Counted from the stretch's first letter, positions 8,962-19,308 are shown. The stretch is DNA of 64,000 bases from Hyphomicrobiales bacterium (GCA_017304475.1 JAFKKV010000009.1:1-64000), one strand, 5' to 3'. Program-made: numbers and translations. The notes: generated by a model not told the origin, from the letters alone.

Positions 8962-9627
8962 TCACGTCGCGACCGCCAGCCGGCGTTCCAGGAACGCGGC
9001 AAAGCGCGAGAGGGTGAAGATCAGGATGAAGAAGACGAGGCCGGTGACGGTGAAGGTCTCGATCGGCCGGTAGGTGTCGGAGGATATCCGGAACGCGACA
9101 TAGACGATGTCGGTATAGGCGATGGCCGAGGCGAGCGTCGTCGTCTTCAGCATCAAGGTGGCTCGCGTGAAGAACACCGGCAGCATCCGCCTGACGGCCT
9201 GCGGCAGGATGATATGGCGCATGGCGACGGCATCGCTCATGCCGATCGCGCGGGCCGCCTCCCACTGCCCCCGGCTGATCGAGGTGATGCCGCCGCGAAA
9301 GACCTCGGCGAAATAGGCCGCGCCCTGCAATCCGATCGCCAGGAAGGCCGCCGTGAAAGCGGTGAAATCCAGATTGACCAGCATCGGGAACGCAAAAAAG
9401 AACCAGAAGATCAGGACCAGCGAGGCGGCGGTCCGGAAGAAATCGATATAGACCAGGGCGAGACCCGAGAGGGCGCGAGACCCCGACAGCCGGAAGATCG
9501 CCAGGAGCAGCCCCAGCGGGACGGCCAGAGCGAGGCAGGCCACCGTGAGCTTCAGGGTGCCGAACAGGCCGATCGCCAGGCCGTCGAGATTGCGCCAGAC
9601 CGGGCCGAAGTCCCATTGGTAGTTCAT
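8962..9627 (-). CDS. Polar amino acid ABC transporter permease (first)
   Basis: 221 residues from ATG 9627, supported by GGGGAGG 7 bases upstream; the frame extends to 9669 but without a ribosome site. Multi-pass inner-membrane protein of the HisQ/GlnP type with EAA loop GQWEAARAIGMSDA and the IILPQAVRRMLP segment that contacts the ATPase. Its sequence parallels the next permease throughout, indicating an old duplication. Confidence 0.92.
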   Translation of the reverse strand: MNYQWDFGPVWRNLDGLAIGLFGTLKLTVACLALAVPLGLLLAIFRLSGSRALSGLALVYIDFFRTAASLVLIFWFFFAFPMLVNLDFTAFTAAFLAIGLQGAAYFAEVFRGGITSISRGQWEAARAIGMSDAVAMRHIILPQAVRRMLPVFFTRATLMLKTTTLASAIAYTDIVYVAFRISSDTYRPIETFTVTGLVFFILIFTLSRFAAFLERRLAVAT

Positions 9628-9681
9628 CTCGAACCTCCCCATCCGGCCGGTGGACAGCGCCGGGAGCACCGTGCCTTGCGC

Positions 9682-10563
9682 TCAGCGCGGCCAGTTTTCC
9701 CGGCTGATCGGGGTCACCTGCGCCGGATCGAGGCCGCGGAAGACCATGTATTGGTCATAGATCTCCTGGGTCTTGCCGGCGTTGTAGTAGTAGCTGACCA
9801 CCGTGGTGAGATAGTCGCGCCAGCGGCGATCCGGTTCGATGCGAAGCGCCGCGCCCGCGGCCACCGCGTTGATCGGCTTGGGCAGAAGGGTGTGGCCCGT
9901 CTTGAGCCGGCCGCGCGCGATGTCGGCGGTCGGCGCGGTGAGGCAGCCGGCATCGATCCTGTTGGCCTGGAAGGCCGCGATGACCGCGCCGTTGTCCTGA
10001 AAGCGCGTGATGGTCGCCTTCGGCAGGACCTTGCTGATGTACTGGTCCTGCGCGGTGCCGAGGCCAACCCCGATCCGGTATTTGGGATCGTTGAAGTCGG
10101 ACCAGTTCGGCGCGGCGGCCGGCTCGCGGGCGAGCAGCGAGAGGGGATACCAAAGCACCGGCGCCGGCGAGAAATCGATCGACAGGGCGCGTTGCGGGGT
10201 GGGGTCCAGAATGAACATCAGGTCGAACTGATTGGCCTGGAGGCCGGCGACACCGTTGGCCCAGGTCGTCTCGACGATCTGCAGCTTCACGCCCATCGCA
10301 TTGGCGATCTCCTGGCCGAGCAGCGGGCCGACGCCGCGCCAGAGATCCGGTCCGACCCGAACGCCACCGGCCTCCTGCGTGCTGTTGGCGTCCTTGAAAT
10401 ACCAGGGCTCGCTGATGGCGGCGCCCAGGCGCAGGGTCTTGGTCTCCATGATCTGGTCCCAGGTCGACCGGGACTGGCCCTGCGCGCGGGCCGCGCCCGG
10501 CGCGAGGAGGGCCGGGACCGTGGCAAGCAGGGGCGGCAGAAGGAACAGGCTACGTCGCAGCAT
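9682..10563 (-). CDS. Periplasmic amino acid-binding protein (SBP family 3)
   Basis: 293 residues with a Sec signal peptide (MLRRSLFLLPPLLATVPALL, cleavage near AARAQ). The mature part follows the family 3 pattern: LRLGAAISEPWYFKD, VGPDLWRGVGPLLGQEIANAMGV and a second lobe starting near YRIGVGLGTAQD. It delivers substrate to the two permeases downstream. Three TGGATnCAA direct repeats lie about 30-80 bp before the start codon. Confidence 0.9.
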   Translation of the reverse strand: MLRRSLFLLPPLLATVPALLAPGAARAQGQSRSTWDQIMETKTLRLGAAISEPWYFKDANSTQEAGGVRVGPDLWRGVGPLLGQEIANAMGVKLQIVETTWANGVAGLQANQFDLMFILDPTPQRALSIDFSPAPVLWYPLSLLAREPAAAPNWSDFNDPKYRIGVGLGTAQDQYISKVLPKATITRFQDNGAVIAAFQANRIDAGCLTAPTADIARGRLKTGHTLLPKPINAVAAGAALRIEPDRRWRDYLTTVVSYYYNAGKTQEIYDQYMVFRGLDPAQVTPISRENWPR

Positions 10564-10595
10564 GAGCGCGGCTCGCGGTTGGAGGCATTTTCAAG

Positions 10596-10645
10596 AATGG
10601 ATACAAAATCTTGGAAATGGATACAAGATTGCGGAATGGATGCAA
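10596..10645. promoter_or_regulatory. Triple direct-repeat GntR-type operator before the ABC transporter operon
   Basis: AATGGATACAA (10596-10606), AATGGATACAA (10616-10626) and AATGGATGCAA (10635-10645) are three direct repeats at 20- and 19-bp spacing, close to two helical turns. They lie 33-82 bp upstream of the binding-protein gene start. The core matches the sites at 3850, 6553-6584 and 11817. Confidence 0.65.
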
Positions 10646-10749
10646 GGTTCTTTTCGACGGCGGGCGCGAGCCTGCGCGGATTTCGAAGCGAGGAGGCGGC
10701 GGGCGGGTGATCCCGCGGAAGCATGGATGGCCTCATCCGGACCGGGCCT

Positions 10750-11724
10750 TCAGTTCGCCTGGATGCCGGCCGCATCGACAACCGGCCGCCAGCGTTGCAG
10801 CTCGGCGCGCAGCAGGGTGGCGGCTTCCGCCGGCGAGCTGGCGCGGGCGGAGGCGCCGATCGCCTCCATCTTCCTGCGGGTCGCCTCCTCGGCGACGACG
10901 GCCGTGATCGCCTGGTTCAGCGTCCGGATCACCGCATCGGGCGTGCCCTGGGGGGCCATGAGCATCGTCCAGGACGTGCCGGCGAGTTCCGGCATCCCCA
11001 CTTCGGCGACCGTCGGCAGGTCCGGCAGAATCTCAAGCCGCGCCGGCGTGGTCACGGCCAGCGCGCGGACCTTGCCGGCGCGAACCTGTTCGGAGGCCGA
11101 TGCGATCTGGTCGAACATCACCTGGGCATGCCCGGCGACGACGTCGAGCAGCGCCGGCCCGTTGCCGCGATAAGGCACATGGGTCATGGCGGCGCCGGTC
11201 AGCACCTTGAACAGCTCGGCATAGAGATGCGTGGAGGTTCCGATGCCGCCGGAGGCGAAGCTCAGAGGACCGCCCGGCCGCTTCGACAGGTTCGTCAGGT
11301 CCGCCAGCGTCCGGGCCTCGACCGTGGGATTGACGATGATGATGTGGCCGGTCTCGAAGACCATCGAAACCGGCACCAGGCGATCGATGATGCTGGTGCC
11401 GGTGTTGCGGTAGATCAGGGGATTGACGCTGACCACGCCCATGGAGCCGATCAGCAGGCTGTATCCATCAGGCTCGGACTGGGCGACGCGGTTCGCGCCG
11501 ATATTGCCGCCGGCGCCCGACACATTCTCCACGAAGAACCTTTGCTGCAGCTGGTGCTCGAGCCGCTCGGCCAGAATCCGGCTGAGCGCATCGGTGCCGC
11601 CGCCGGCCGGGAAGGGAACGACGATGCGGACCGGCCGATCGGGATAGGACTGAGCCTGGGCCGGTGCCCCGACGACGGCGGAAAGGACGGCGACCGCCGA
11701 CGCGACAAACCTGACAACGCCCAT
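10750..11724 (-). CDS. Bug/TctC-family tripartite tricarboxylate transporter binding protein
   Basis: 324 residues with a signal peptide ending near VVGAPAQAQS. The YPDRPVRIVVPFPAGGGTD start and the ASGGIGTSTHLYAELFK and PYRGNGPALLDVVAG segments are diagnostic of Bug/TctC periplasmic binding proteins. No TctA or TctB membrane genes are nearby; orphan Bug proteins are common and may act as sensors or serve a distant transporter. A GntR-type operator at 11817 suggests it belongs to the surrounding catabolic regulon. Confidence 0.92.
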   Translation of the reverse strand: MGVVRFVASAVAVLSAVVGAPAQAQSYPDRPVRIVVPFPAGGGTDALSRILAERLEHQLQQRFFVENVSGAGGNIGANRVAQSEPDGYSLLIGSMGVVSVNPLIYRNTGTSIIDRLVPVSMVFETGHIIIVNPTVEARTLADLTNLSKRPGGPLSFASGGIGTSTHLYAELFKVLTGAAMTHVPYRGNGPALLDVVAGHAQVMFDQIASASEQVRAGKVRALAVTTPARLEILPDLPTVAEVGMPELAGTSWTMLMAPQGTPDAVIRTLNQAITAVVAEEATRRKMEAIGASARASSPAEAATLLRAELQRWRPVVDAAGIQAN

Positions 11725-11816
11725 TGTTTGGCTCCCGAACGGCCGCGACGGCGGCGGTGGCGGATGGAGCAGGCGTGTTGTCCGCCCCTTCGATCCGCAG
11801 GCCTCGGATCATTTGA

Positions 11817-11828
11817 TTGGATCCAAAA
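11817..11828. promoter_or_regulatory. GntR-type operator upstream of the Bug/TctC gene
   Basis: TTGGATCCAA (11817-11826, perfect palindrome), with flanking GAT and AATC. The following AAGTCAAGTGGATAATATTT resembles that beside the operator at 3850 (AAATCAAGTGGATAAAATAT). On the minus strand TTGACT lies 17 bp before an AT-rich hexamer, with the palindrome between them. Confidence 0.6.
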
Positions 11829-11990
11829 TCAAGTCAAGTGGATAATATTTGCAAGAGATGCCTACAATGACATCGCTCTTGGATATCGCTCTGGCGCACA
11901 CAAGGCTGCGCCCGGAGACCGGCCGCACGCGCCGACGGCCCTCCTGGCCCCGTTCGGCCTGGGCGAACCACCGGCAGATCTACGCACGAC

Positions 11991-12138
11991 GTCACCCCCG
12001 GCGAGCGAAGCGAGGGAAGGGGGTCCAGGAGCCGACGGGCTGCGCCCTCGGCCCATGCGTCTGAGGGATTGCGCGACTTCGAGGGTGCGCCCGGTAACCC
12101 CTGGACCCCCTTCCCTCGCTTCGCTCGCCGGGGGTGAC
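11991..12138. repeat. Family A intergenic inverted repeat, copy 2
   Basis: Perfect 39-bp arms 11991-12029 and 12100-12138 with the same sequence as the arms at 909 and 1019; the stem extends to a flanking GAC/GTC on each side. The 70-bp loop is not recognisably the same as that of copy 1. The rest of the 531-bp gap between the TctC gene and pobA holds only the operator at 11817 and no supported gene. Confidence 0.9.
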
Positions 12139-12255
12139 GTCGGAGCCTACGAAGGGGCTCCGGGAAACCGAGGCGACGGCATCGGTGAGCGAAACCGCGG
12201 CTTTGCCCTGGTCACTTCCGACCAGGCATTCGCGCCCGCTCTCGCCATCTGCCGC

Positions 12256-13503
<1,248 letters not shown>

Positions 13504-14664
13504 TCAGGAGACCAGCGCCCAGTTGCCGTCCTTCACCGTGATCAGCACGCGGGCGCGCTCGTCGACGCCGTAGCGATCGGTCTCGGTGAAATTGAACACG
13601 CCCTGGCTCGCCTTGATGTCGCGCTCGGTCAGCATGGCCTTGCGGATCGCCTCGCGGAACTCGACCGTGCCGGGCTTCGCCTCCTTGATGGCGACCGGCA
13701 CGACCCGCTTCAGCACCTCATAGGCGTCGAAGATATGGGCGCCGAACTGGGTGCGGGTATCCTTGCCGAACTTCGCCTCATAGGCCGTGACATAAGCGAG
13801 CCCCGGGATCTTGGTCGCGGCGCTGTCGGGCAGCAGTTCCGGCGCGATGACCGGGCCGGAAGCCATGATGACGCCTTCGGCCGCGCGCCCGGCGATGCGG
13901 ATGAAGTCGCGGGTCACCGCGCCATGGGTGTGATAGATCGGGCCGGCAAAGCCACGCTCCTTCAGTGCGATCTGCGGCAGCGCCGCGCCGGTGCCGGAAC
14001 CGGCGACCAGGACGGCATCGGGACGCGTCGCGATGATCTTCAAGGTCTGGCCGGTCACCGAGGTGTCGGCACGGGCATAACGCTCGTCGGCCACCAGCTT
14101 GAGGCCTGCGGCCTCGCCCTGGGACTTGAATTCGCGCAGCCACAGGTCGCCCCAGGAATCGGAAAAGCCGATCATCGCGATATTCTTGAGATTGGCGCGT
14201 TTCATGTGGTCGAACAGCGCCTTGGCCATCAGCGAGACCGGCTGGGGCATGACCACGCTCCACTTCTCGCGCCCCGCCGGCACCGGGATCGGCGCGAAGG
14301 AGAAATGCGGCACGCCGGTCTCGAAGGCGACATTGGAGACCGCGATGCCGGGCGGCGTGGTCGAGGAGCCCATGAGCACGTCGACCTTGTCCTGGCTGAC
14401 GAAACGGCGGGCATTGGTGGTCGCCGCGGTCGGGTCGCCGGCATCGTCGAGCACGATGGCATTGACCTTCACGCCGGCGATCTCGGTCGGCAGGATGTCG
14501 ACGGTGTTGCGGATCGGCATGCCCAGCGCCGCCGCCGGGCCGGTGATGGAAATGGTGATGCCGAGCGTGATCTGCGGCGTCTGCGCCGCGGCGCGGCCGG
14601 TCAAGCCGGCAAGGCCCGCGGCGGCGCCGCCGAGCAAGGTGGAGCGTCGGGTCAGTCGGGTCAT
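13504..14664 (-). CDS. ABC transporter substrate-binding protein, LivJ type, probably for an aromatic acid
   Basis: 386 residues. The N-terminus, TRLTRRSTLLGGAAAG then a hydrophobic stretch to RAAAQ, looks like a twin-arginine export signal. The mature part has the type I periplasmic fold of branched-chain amino acid binding proteins (ITLGITISITGPAAALG; VLDDAGDP). Homologues in phenolic-acid clusters bind hydroxycinnamates or benzoates; the position between thioesterase and pobA suggests that here. The permease and ATPase genes are not in this window, so it relies on components elsewhere. Confidence 0.85.
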   Translation of the reverse strand: MTRLTRRSTLLGGAAAGLAGLTGRAAAQTPQITLGITISITGPAAALGMPIRNTVDILPTEIAGVKVNAIVLDDAGDPTAATTNARRFVSQDKVDVLMGSSTTPPGIAVSNVAFETGVPHFSFAPIPVPAGREKWSVVMPQPVSLMAKALFDHMKRANLKNIAMIGFSDSWGDLWLREFKSQGEAAGLKLVADERYARADTSVTGQTLKIIATRPDAVLVAGSGTGAALPQIALKERGFAGPIYHTHGAVTRDFIRIAGRAAEGVIMASGPVIAPELLPDSAATKIPGLAYVTAYEAKFGKDTRTQFGAHIFDAYEVLKRVVPVAIKEAKPGTVEFREAIRKAMLTERDIKASQGVFNFTETDRYGVDERARVLITVKDGNWALVS

Positions 14665-14731
14665 GGTGTCCTCCCAGGAAATGTGACGGGCCGTCTTGTG
14701 CTGCGGCCTCTCGGGTTTATGCGGAATGGGG

Positions 14732-15148
14732 TCAGTTCATCAGGGCGTCGACGATCTCCTGCGGCACCGGACAGGACGTGATGCCGCCGGTCGCCGGATC
14801 CCGCTTGACCAGCACGCGCGTCTCGAAACCCTCGATCGCCAGGATATCGCCTTTGAACACGCGGTGCAGGACCTCGAAGCTGGAGCGCTTGAACGCCGGA
14901 ATGGTGGTCTCGATCACGATGTCCTCGCCGAATTTCGAGGGCTTCAGAAATTTGGCACGAGTGTCAACTGTTGGATAGCCCACCACTTCGAAACGGGCGA
15001 GCATGGCCGGCTTCGGAAACCCCGCCGCCTCCAGCAGGCCGGCGGTCGCCGCGTCGAACATGCCGAAATAACGCGGATACCAGACGATGCCGGCGGGATC
15101 GCAATCCCCCCATTCGATGCGCACGGTGCGGCGGTTGATCAAGCCCAT
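14732..15148 (-). CDS. 4-hydroxybenzoyl-CoA thioesterase family protein (4HBT)
   Basis: 138 residues, hot-dog fold. The N-terminal EWGDCDPAGIVWYPRYF is the Pseudomonas-type 4HBT motif, with Asp17 at the position of the known catalytic aspartate. The expected reaction is hydrolysis of 4-hydroxybenzoyl-CoA (or a related aroyl-CoA) to 4-hydroxybenzoate and CoA. It sits 9 bp after the thiolase gene and upstream of pobA, exactly where an aroyl-CoA must be released before ring hydroxylation. Confidence 0.88.
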   Translation of the reverse strand: MGLINRRTVRIEWGDCDPAGIVWYPRYFGMFDAATAGLLEAAGFPKPAMLARFEVVGYPTVDTRAKFLKPSKFGEDIVIETTIPAFKRSSFEVLHRVFKGDILAIEGFETRVLVKRDPATGGITSCPVPQEIVDALMN

Positions 15149-15157
15149 GATAGCCCC

Positions 15158-16402
15158 TCAATTGGTCGCGGCCGGATTTTCGACCAGCATGGCGATGCCC
15201 TGGCCGCCGCCGATGCAGGCGGACGCCACGCCGTAGCGCAGCCCGGTCTCGCGCAGCGCGCGCGCGACGGTCACGGCGAGCCGGATGCCGGTCGCGCCCA
15301 GCGGATGGCCGATGGCGATGGCACCGCCATTGACGTTGAGCTTCGCCTCGTCGAGGCCGAGCTCGCGGGCGCAGGCCATGGCCTGCGCGCCGAAGGCCTC
15401 GTTGATCTCGAAACGATCGATGTCCTCGACACGAAGGCCGGCCCTAGCCGCCACCGCCTGGATCGCCGGCACCGGGCCGATGCCCATGATGTCGGGCGGC
15501 ACGCCGACGGCCGCGCAGGCGAGGATGCGGGCGAGCGGCGCCAGCCCGGCCCGGCGCGCATAACCGGCGCCGGCAACAATGGCCGCGGCCGCGCCATCGA
15601 CGACGGCGGAGGAATTGCCGCCGGTCTGGACGCCGCCAAAGGCCGGCCGGATGCGCGCCAGCGCCTCCACCGAGGACGGCCGGATATGGCTGTCGGCCGT
15701 CACCTCCTCGCCCTTCTTCAGGCGGATGCCGCGCGGTTCCAGGCCGTCGCGCTCGAACACTTCATTGGTCACCGGCACGATCTCGCCGGCCAGGAAGCCG
15801 CGCTCCTGGGCGTCGACGGCACGCGCGAAGGACCGCGCGGCATAGGCGTCGACCTCGTCGCGGGTGATCTGGTAGCGGCGGGCGAGGTTTTCCGCGGTGC
15901 CGCCCATGGTGACATTGGCGGCGGGATCGAGCAGCGCCTCCCAGAGGAAATCCTTGAACTCGACCTGGCCCATGCGGAACCCGCCGCGATGGGTATAGGC
16001 GGCGACCGGATTGCGGCTCATCGATTCCGCGCCGACGCAGAGCGCGACCTCGGCACGGCCGAGCTCGACCGCGTCGGCCGCCTGCGCCAGCACCTCGACG
16101 CCGGTGCCGCAGACCCGCTGGACCAGATGGGCGGGAACCGCGATCGGCACGCCGGAATAGAGCCCGACATGGCGCGGCAGCATATAGGCGTCATAGCTCG
16201 CCTGGGCCATCGAGCCGCAAATCACCGTGCCGACATCATCCGCCGCGACGCCGCTGCGTTTCAGCACCTCGCGGCCGGCCTTGATGCCGAGATCGATCGG
16301 GGAGACCAGGCCGAAGGCGGAGTTGTAGTCGACAAAGGGCGTGCGCAGGCCATCGACCAGCACGACGTCGGACCAGGTGGAAACCAGGGGCTTGGCGCTC
16401 AT
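15158..16402 (-). CDS. Acetyl-CoA acetyltransferase family thiolase
   Basis: 414 residues from ATG 16402, chosen over the frame opening at 16453 because a GAGG precedes it and it follows the upstream stop by 7 bp. Nucleophilic Cys98 in QRVCGTG, the NEAFGAQA motif, GGAIAIGHPLGATG and the terminal CIGGGQG are all present, so it should be active. In this operon the plausible step is thiolysis of a 3-oxo-3-arylpropanoyl-CoA to aroyl-CoA and acetyl-CoA. Confidence 0.92.
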   Translation of the reverse strand: MSAKPLVSTWSDVVLVDGLRTPFVDYNSAFGLVSPIDLGIKAGREVLKRSGVAADDVGTVICGSMAQASYDAYMLPRHVGLYSGVPIAVPAHLVQRVCGTGVEVLAQAADAVELGRAEVALCVGAESMSRNPVAAYTHRGGFRMGQVEFKDFLWEALLDPAANVTMGGTAENLARRYQITRDEVDAYAARSFARAVDAQERGFLAGEIVPVTNEVFERDGLEPRGIRLKKGEEVTADSHIRPSSVEALARIRPAFGGVQTGGNSSAVVDGAAAAIVAGAGYARRAGLAPLARILACAAVGVPPDIMGIGPVPAIQAVAARAGLRVEDIDRFEINEAFGAQAMACARELGLDEAKLNVNGGAIAIGHPLGATGIRLAVTVARALRETGLRYGVASACIGGGQGIAMLVENPAATN

Positions 16403-16409
16403 CGAAACC

Positions 16410-18269
16410 TCATTCGGCGGCAAGAATGACCCGGGCCGAAGGCGCGGGCGCATAGAGCTCTTCGACCAGGCCGGCGCGGCATTCGAGCACGGCGCGCTGG
16501 TTGATCGAGCCCTTGTCGGTGATTTCGCCGCGGTCGATCGACGGCGGCGCGTCCAGGACGATGGCGCGGGCGATGCGGCTCGCCGAACCCGTGGCGGTTT
16601 TCGCCATGGCGGAAAGGCGGCTCGCCAGGGCCGCGCGCAGGGCCGGGTCGGACGCGATCGCGGCGAGATCGCCGGTCCCGCTCAGATGCGGGCAGAGGGC
16701 ACGCACACCGTCGAGATCGAGAATGACGATCGCTGCCAGATCATGCCGGTCGATGCCCGTGATCACCGCATCGCGCACCAGCGGCGCGCAAGCCGAGACG
16801 AGCCGCGCCCGCAAGGGGCCGACACTGACCCAGGTGCCGGTCGCCAGCTTGAAATCCTCGGAAATGCGGCCGTCGAAATCGAACCCCTTGGAGAGATCGG
16901 CGGGATCGACCGGCTTCAACGCATCGCCGAACTTGTAGAAGCCCTCTTCGTCGAAGGATTTGGCGGTGACCTCGGGCTGGCGCCAGTAGCCGGGCGTGAC
17001 ATTCGGCCCGCGCACCCTGACCTCGAGCTTGTTGCCCGACGGCACCAGCTTGATCTCGTTGCCGGAGACCGGCAGGCCGACATGGCCGGAGCGGCTGGTC
17101 TCAGGGGTCACCGACATGCAGAAGGGCGCGGTCTCGGTGGCGCCGAGCCCGGTCAGCATGGGAATGCGCGCGCCGGTCTCGGCGACGGCGATGTCGTCGA
17201 GCGCGTCCCAGACATGGCGCGCCAATGATGCGCCGGCAAAGAACATGCAGTTGAGCCGCGAAAAGAAGGTGCGGCGCAGGCCGGCATCGGCCTGGAGATA
17301 GGCGACCAGCGCCTCATAACCCTTCGGCACGTTGAAATAGACCGATGGAGCGATCTCGCGCAGGTTTCGGACGGTGGCCTCGATGCCGCCGGGCATCGGC
17401 TTGCCGTCGTCGATGTAAAGCGAGCCGCCGTTGAACAGGACGAGGCCGACATTGTGATTGCCGCCGAAAGTGTGGTTCCACGGCAGCCAATCGACGATGA
17501 CGGGCGGCTCCTCCTTCAGGAAGGCCAGGGTCTCGCGCAGCATGACCTGGTTGGCGCAGAGCATGCGCTGGGTGTTGACGACCGCCTTGGGCATGCCGGT
17601 CGAGCCGGAGGTCAGCAGGAATTTCGCGATGGTGTCCGCCGTCACGGCGGCCTTGGCGGCGTCGACCCGCTCGTCGTCGGTTTCCGCCAGCAGCGCGGCG
17701 AAGGGCGTCACCGCGCGCCCGGCGATTTCGCCCACCGAGGCCACCACTTCGGTACCGGCGGGCACGGTCGCGCCGATGGCCGCGGCATAGGGGCCGGCCT
17801 TGTCGGCGAAGACGAGCCCGGGCGTCAGCAGGTCGACGGCATGCCGGAGCTTGCCGAAATCCTTCGATACCAGGGAATAGGCCGGCGAGACCGGGCAGAA
17901 GGGGATGCCGGCATAAAGCGCGCCGAGCGCGATCATGGCATGGTCGATCGCATTGCCGGACAGGATCATCACGGGCCGCTCGGCCGACAATCCGCGCTTC
18001 AGCAGCGCGGCGGCGACGGCGCGCACCGTCAGCCGCGCGGCGGCATAGGTGACGCTGCGCCAGCCGGCCTCGCCGGTGCGCTCGGCCAGGAAAACCCGCT
18101 CCGGCGCGGTCACGGCCCAATGGTCGAGGCAATCGGCCATGCGCACGGGATAGGCGGCGAGCGGCTGGCGCGGCCTGAGCAGCACGGCGCCGTCAGGCCG
18201 ATATTCGACATCGACCGCGGTGTCGCCGAAACGGATCGGGCGCAAGGGATGCGCCGCAACGGCCATCAT
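16410..18269 (-). CDS. Feruloyl-CoA synthetase (hydroxycinnamate-CoA ligase)
   Basis: 619 residues, the usual length of bacterial Fcs. Adenylation motifs: LLTSGSTGMPKAVVNTQ (P-loop), DWLPWNHTFGG, GLGATETAP and FYKFGDALKPVDP; the C-terminal EDFKLATGTWV replaces the usual KTSGGK region, as is normal for this subfamily. It activates ferulate, p-coumarate or caffeate to the CoA thioester with ATP. AGAGGGAG supports the start. Of the clustered genes it is the one that fixes the substrate class. Confidence 0.9.
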   Translation of the reverse strand: MMAVAAHPLRPIRFGDTAVDVEYRPDGAVLLRPRQPLAAYPVRMADCLDHWAVTAPERVFLAERTGEAGWRSVTYAAARLTVRAVAAALLKRGLSAERPVMILSGNAIDHAMIALGALYAGIPFCPVSPAYSLVSKDFGKLRHAVDLLTPGLVFADKAGPYAAAIGATVPAGTEVVASVGEIAGRAVTPFAALLAETDDERVDAAKAAVTADTIAKFLLTSGSTGMPKAVVNTQRMLCANQVMLRETLAFLKEEPPVIVDWLPWNHTFGGNHNVGLVLFNGGSLYIDDGKPMPGGIEATVRNLREIAPSVYFNVPKGYEALVAYLQADAGLRRTFFSRLNCMFFAGASLARHVWDALDDIAVAETGARIPMLTGLGATETAPFCMSVTPETSRSGHVGLPVSGNEIKLVPSGNKLEVRVRGPNVTPGYWRQPEVTAKSFDEEGFYKFGDALKPVDPADLSKGFDFDGRISEDFKLATGTWVSVGPLRARLVSACAPLVRDAVITGIDRHDLAAIVILDLDGVRALCPHLSGTGDLAAIASDPALRAALASRLSAMAKTATGSASRIARAIVLDAPPSIDRGEITDKGSINQRAVLECRAGLVEELYAPAPSARVILAAE

Positions 18270-18339
18270 GCCGTGTTCTCCCTCTGGTGATGGTATCCGC
18301 GCGCCCTCTTGGCGGGGCGCCTGGCATGCCGGACGTCAG

Positions 18340-19143
18340 TTAGTCGCGCCGCACCTTGCCGGCCTTCTTGGTCAGGAAGGCCTGGATGCGGGTCTTGGCC
18401 TCGCGGTCGTTCTGGGCCACCGCCGCCATCAGCGATTCCATCAGCAGGCCGGCCTGCGGGTCGCTGTCGGCAATACGCGGCAGGGCCTGCACGACGGCGA
18501 AATTGGTCATCGGCGCATTGCCGGCGACCTTCACGGCGAGCTCCCGCGCGGCCTGAAGGCCCTGGCCATTGTCGACCAGATATTGCGAGAAGCCGAGCGC
18601 CACGCCCTCCTCCGCGCCATAGGTGCGCCCGGTCAGCATCATATCGGCCATGCGGGCGACCCCGATCAGGCGCGGCAGCCGGACCGAGCCGCCGCCGCCG
18701 ACGAAGATGCCGCGCTGGCCTTCGGGCAGGGCGTAGAAGACGTTCCGTTCGGCCACCCGGATATGGCAGGCCGAGGCGAGCTCGAGGCCGCCGCCGATGA
18801 CCGCGCCCTGCAGGGCCGCGATGACAGGCACCGGCCCGAACTGGATCCGGTCGAAGGCCCGGTGCCACAGGCGCGAATGCATCAGGCCTTCGGTGGTGTC
18901 GCGCTCGGTCAGCTCGGAGAGATCGAGGCCGGCGCAGAAATGGTCGCCGACGCCGTGGATCAGCGCCACCCGGACGCCTGACGGGATCGCCTGGAAACAA
19001 GCATCCAACGCCAGGATGGTGGCATCGTCGAGCGCATTGCGCTTGAGCGGCCGGTTGATGCCGACCGTCATCACGCCGCCGGCGATCGCGACGGCCAGCG
19101 GCGCCGAATTCGGCTGGGCATGAGCGGCTGCGGCCTTGGGCAT
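18340..19143 (-). CDS. Crotonase-family enoyl-CoA hydratase (hydroxycinnamoyl-CoA hydratase-like)
   Basis: 267 residues from ATG 19143 (TGGAG upstream); an in-frame ATG at 19170 would put the start inside the promoter palindrome. The oxyanion hole segment HFCAGLDLSEL and the two acidic residues Glu121 (GGGLEL) and Glu141 (PEGQRG) match active enoyl-CoA hydratases. It may hydrate the side chain of hydroxycinnamoyl-CoA for beta-oxidation, or act as hydratase/lyase releasing a benzaldehyde; thiolase and thioesterase downstream favour the former. First gene of the operon. Confidence 0.85.
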   Translation of the reverse strand: MPKAAAAHAQPNSAPLAVAIAGGVMTVGINRPLKRNALDDATILALDACFQAIPSGVRVALIHGVGDHFCAGLDLSELTERDTTEGLMHSRLWHRAFDRIQFGPVPVIAALQGAVIGGGLELASACHIRVAERNVFYALPEGQRGIFVGGGGSVRLPRLIGVARMADMMLTGRTYGAEEGVALGFSQYLVDNGQGLQAARELAVKVAGNAPMTNFAVVQALPRIADSDPQAGLLMESLMAAVAQNDREAKTRIQAFLTKKAGKVRRD

Positions 19144-19157
19144 TCGCAAACTCCAGG

Positions 19158-19180
19158 TGCAATATAACAATTATATTGCA
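19158..19180. promoter_or_regulatory. Perfect palindrome operator before the hydroxycinnamate operon
   Basis: TGCAATATAA (19158-19167) and TTATATTGCA (19171-19180) are perfect inverted repeats around CAA, ending 14 bp before the crotonase start codon. The AT-rich palindrome is unlike the surrounding GC-rich DNA. Size and symmetry fit a MarR-family dimer, and MarR regulators responding to hydroxycinnamoyl-CoA control such operons in other bacteria, but no marR gene is in the window. Confidence 0.7.
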
Positions 19181-19308
19181 TAACGAATTGGCCGTGACAA
19201 GCCACCGCTGGTGGTGGCGTTTGGGCGGTCATCGATCGGGCTGAGAAGGGCCGTCTGGCGGGCTTAGGATGAGATGGCTCCGCATTGAAGTGCACGGCAC
19301 CATGGTTG

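Noticed and set aside
10596..10645. Possible CRISPR-like array
   Set aside because: Three 11-bp repeats at ~20-bp spacing are far too short and have no spacer/repeat architecture; they fit operators.
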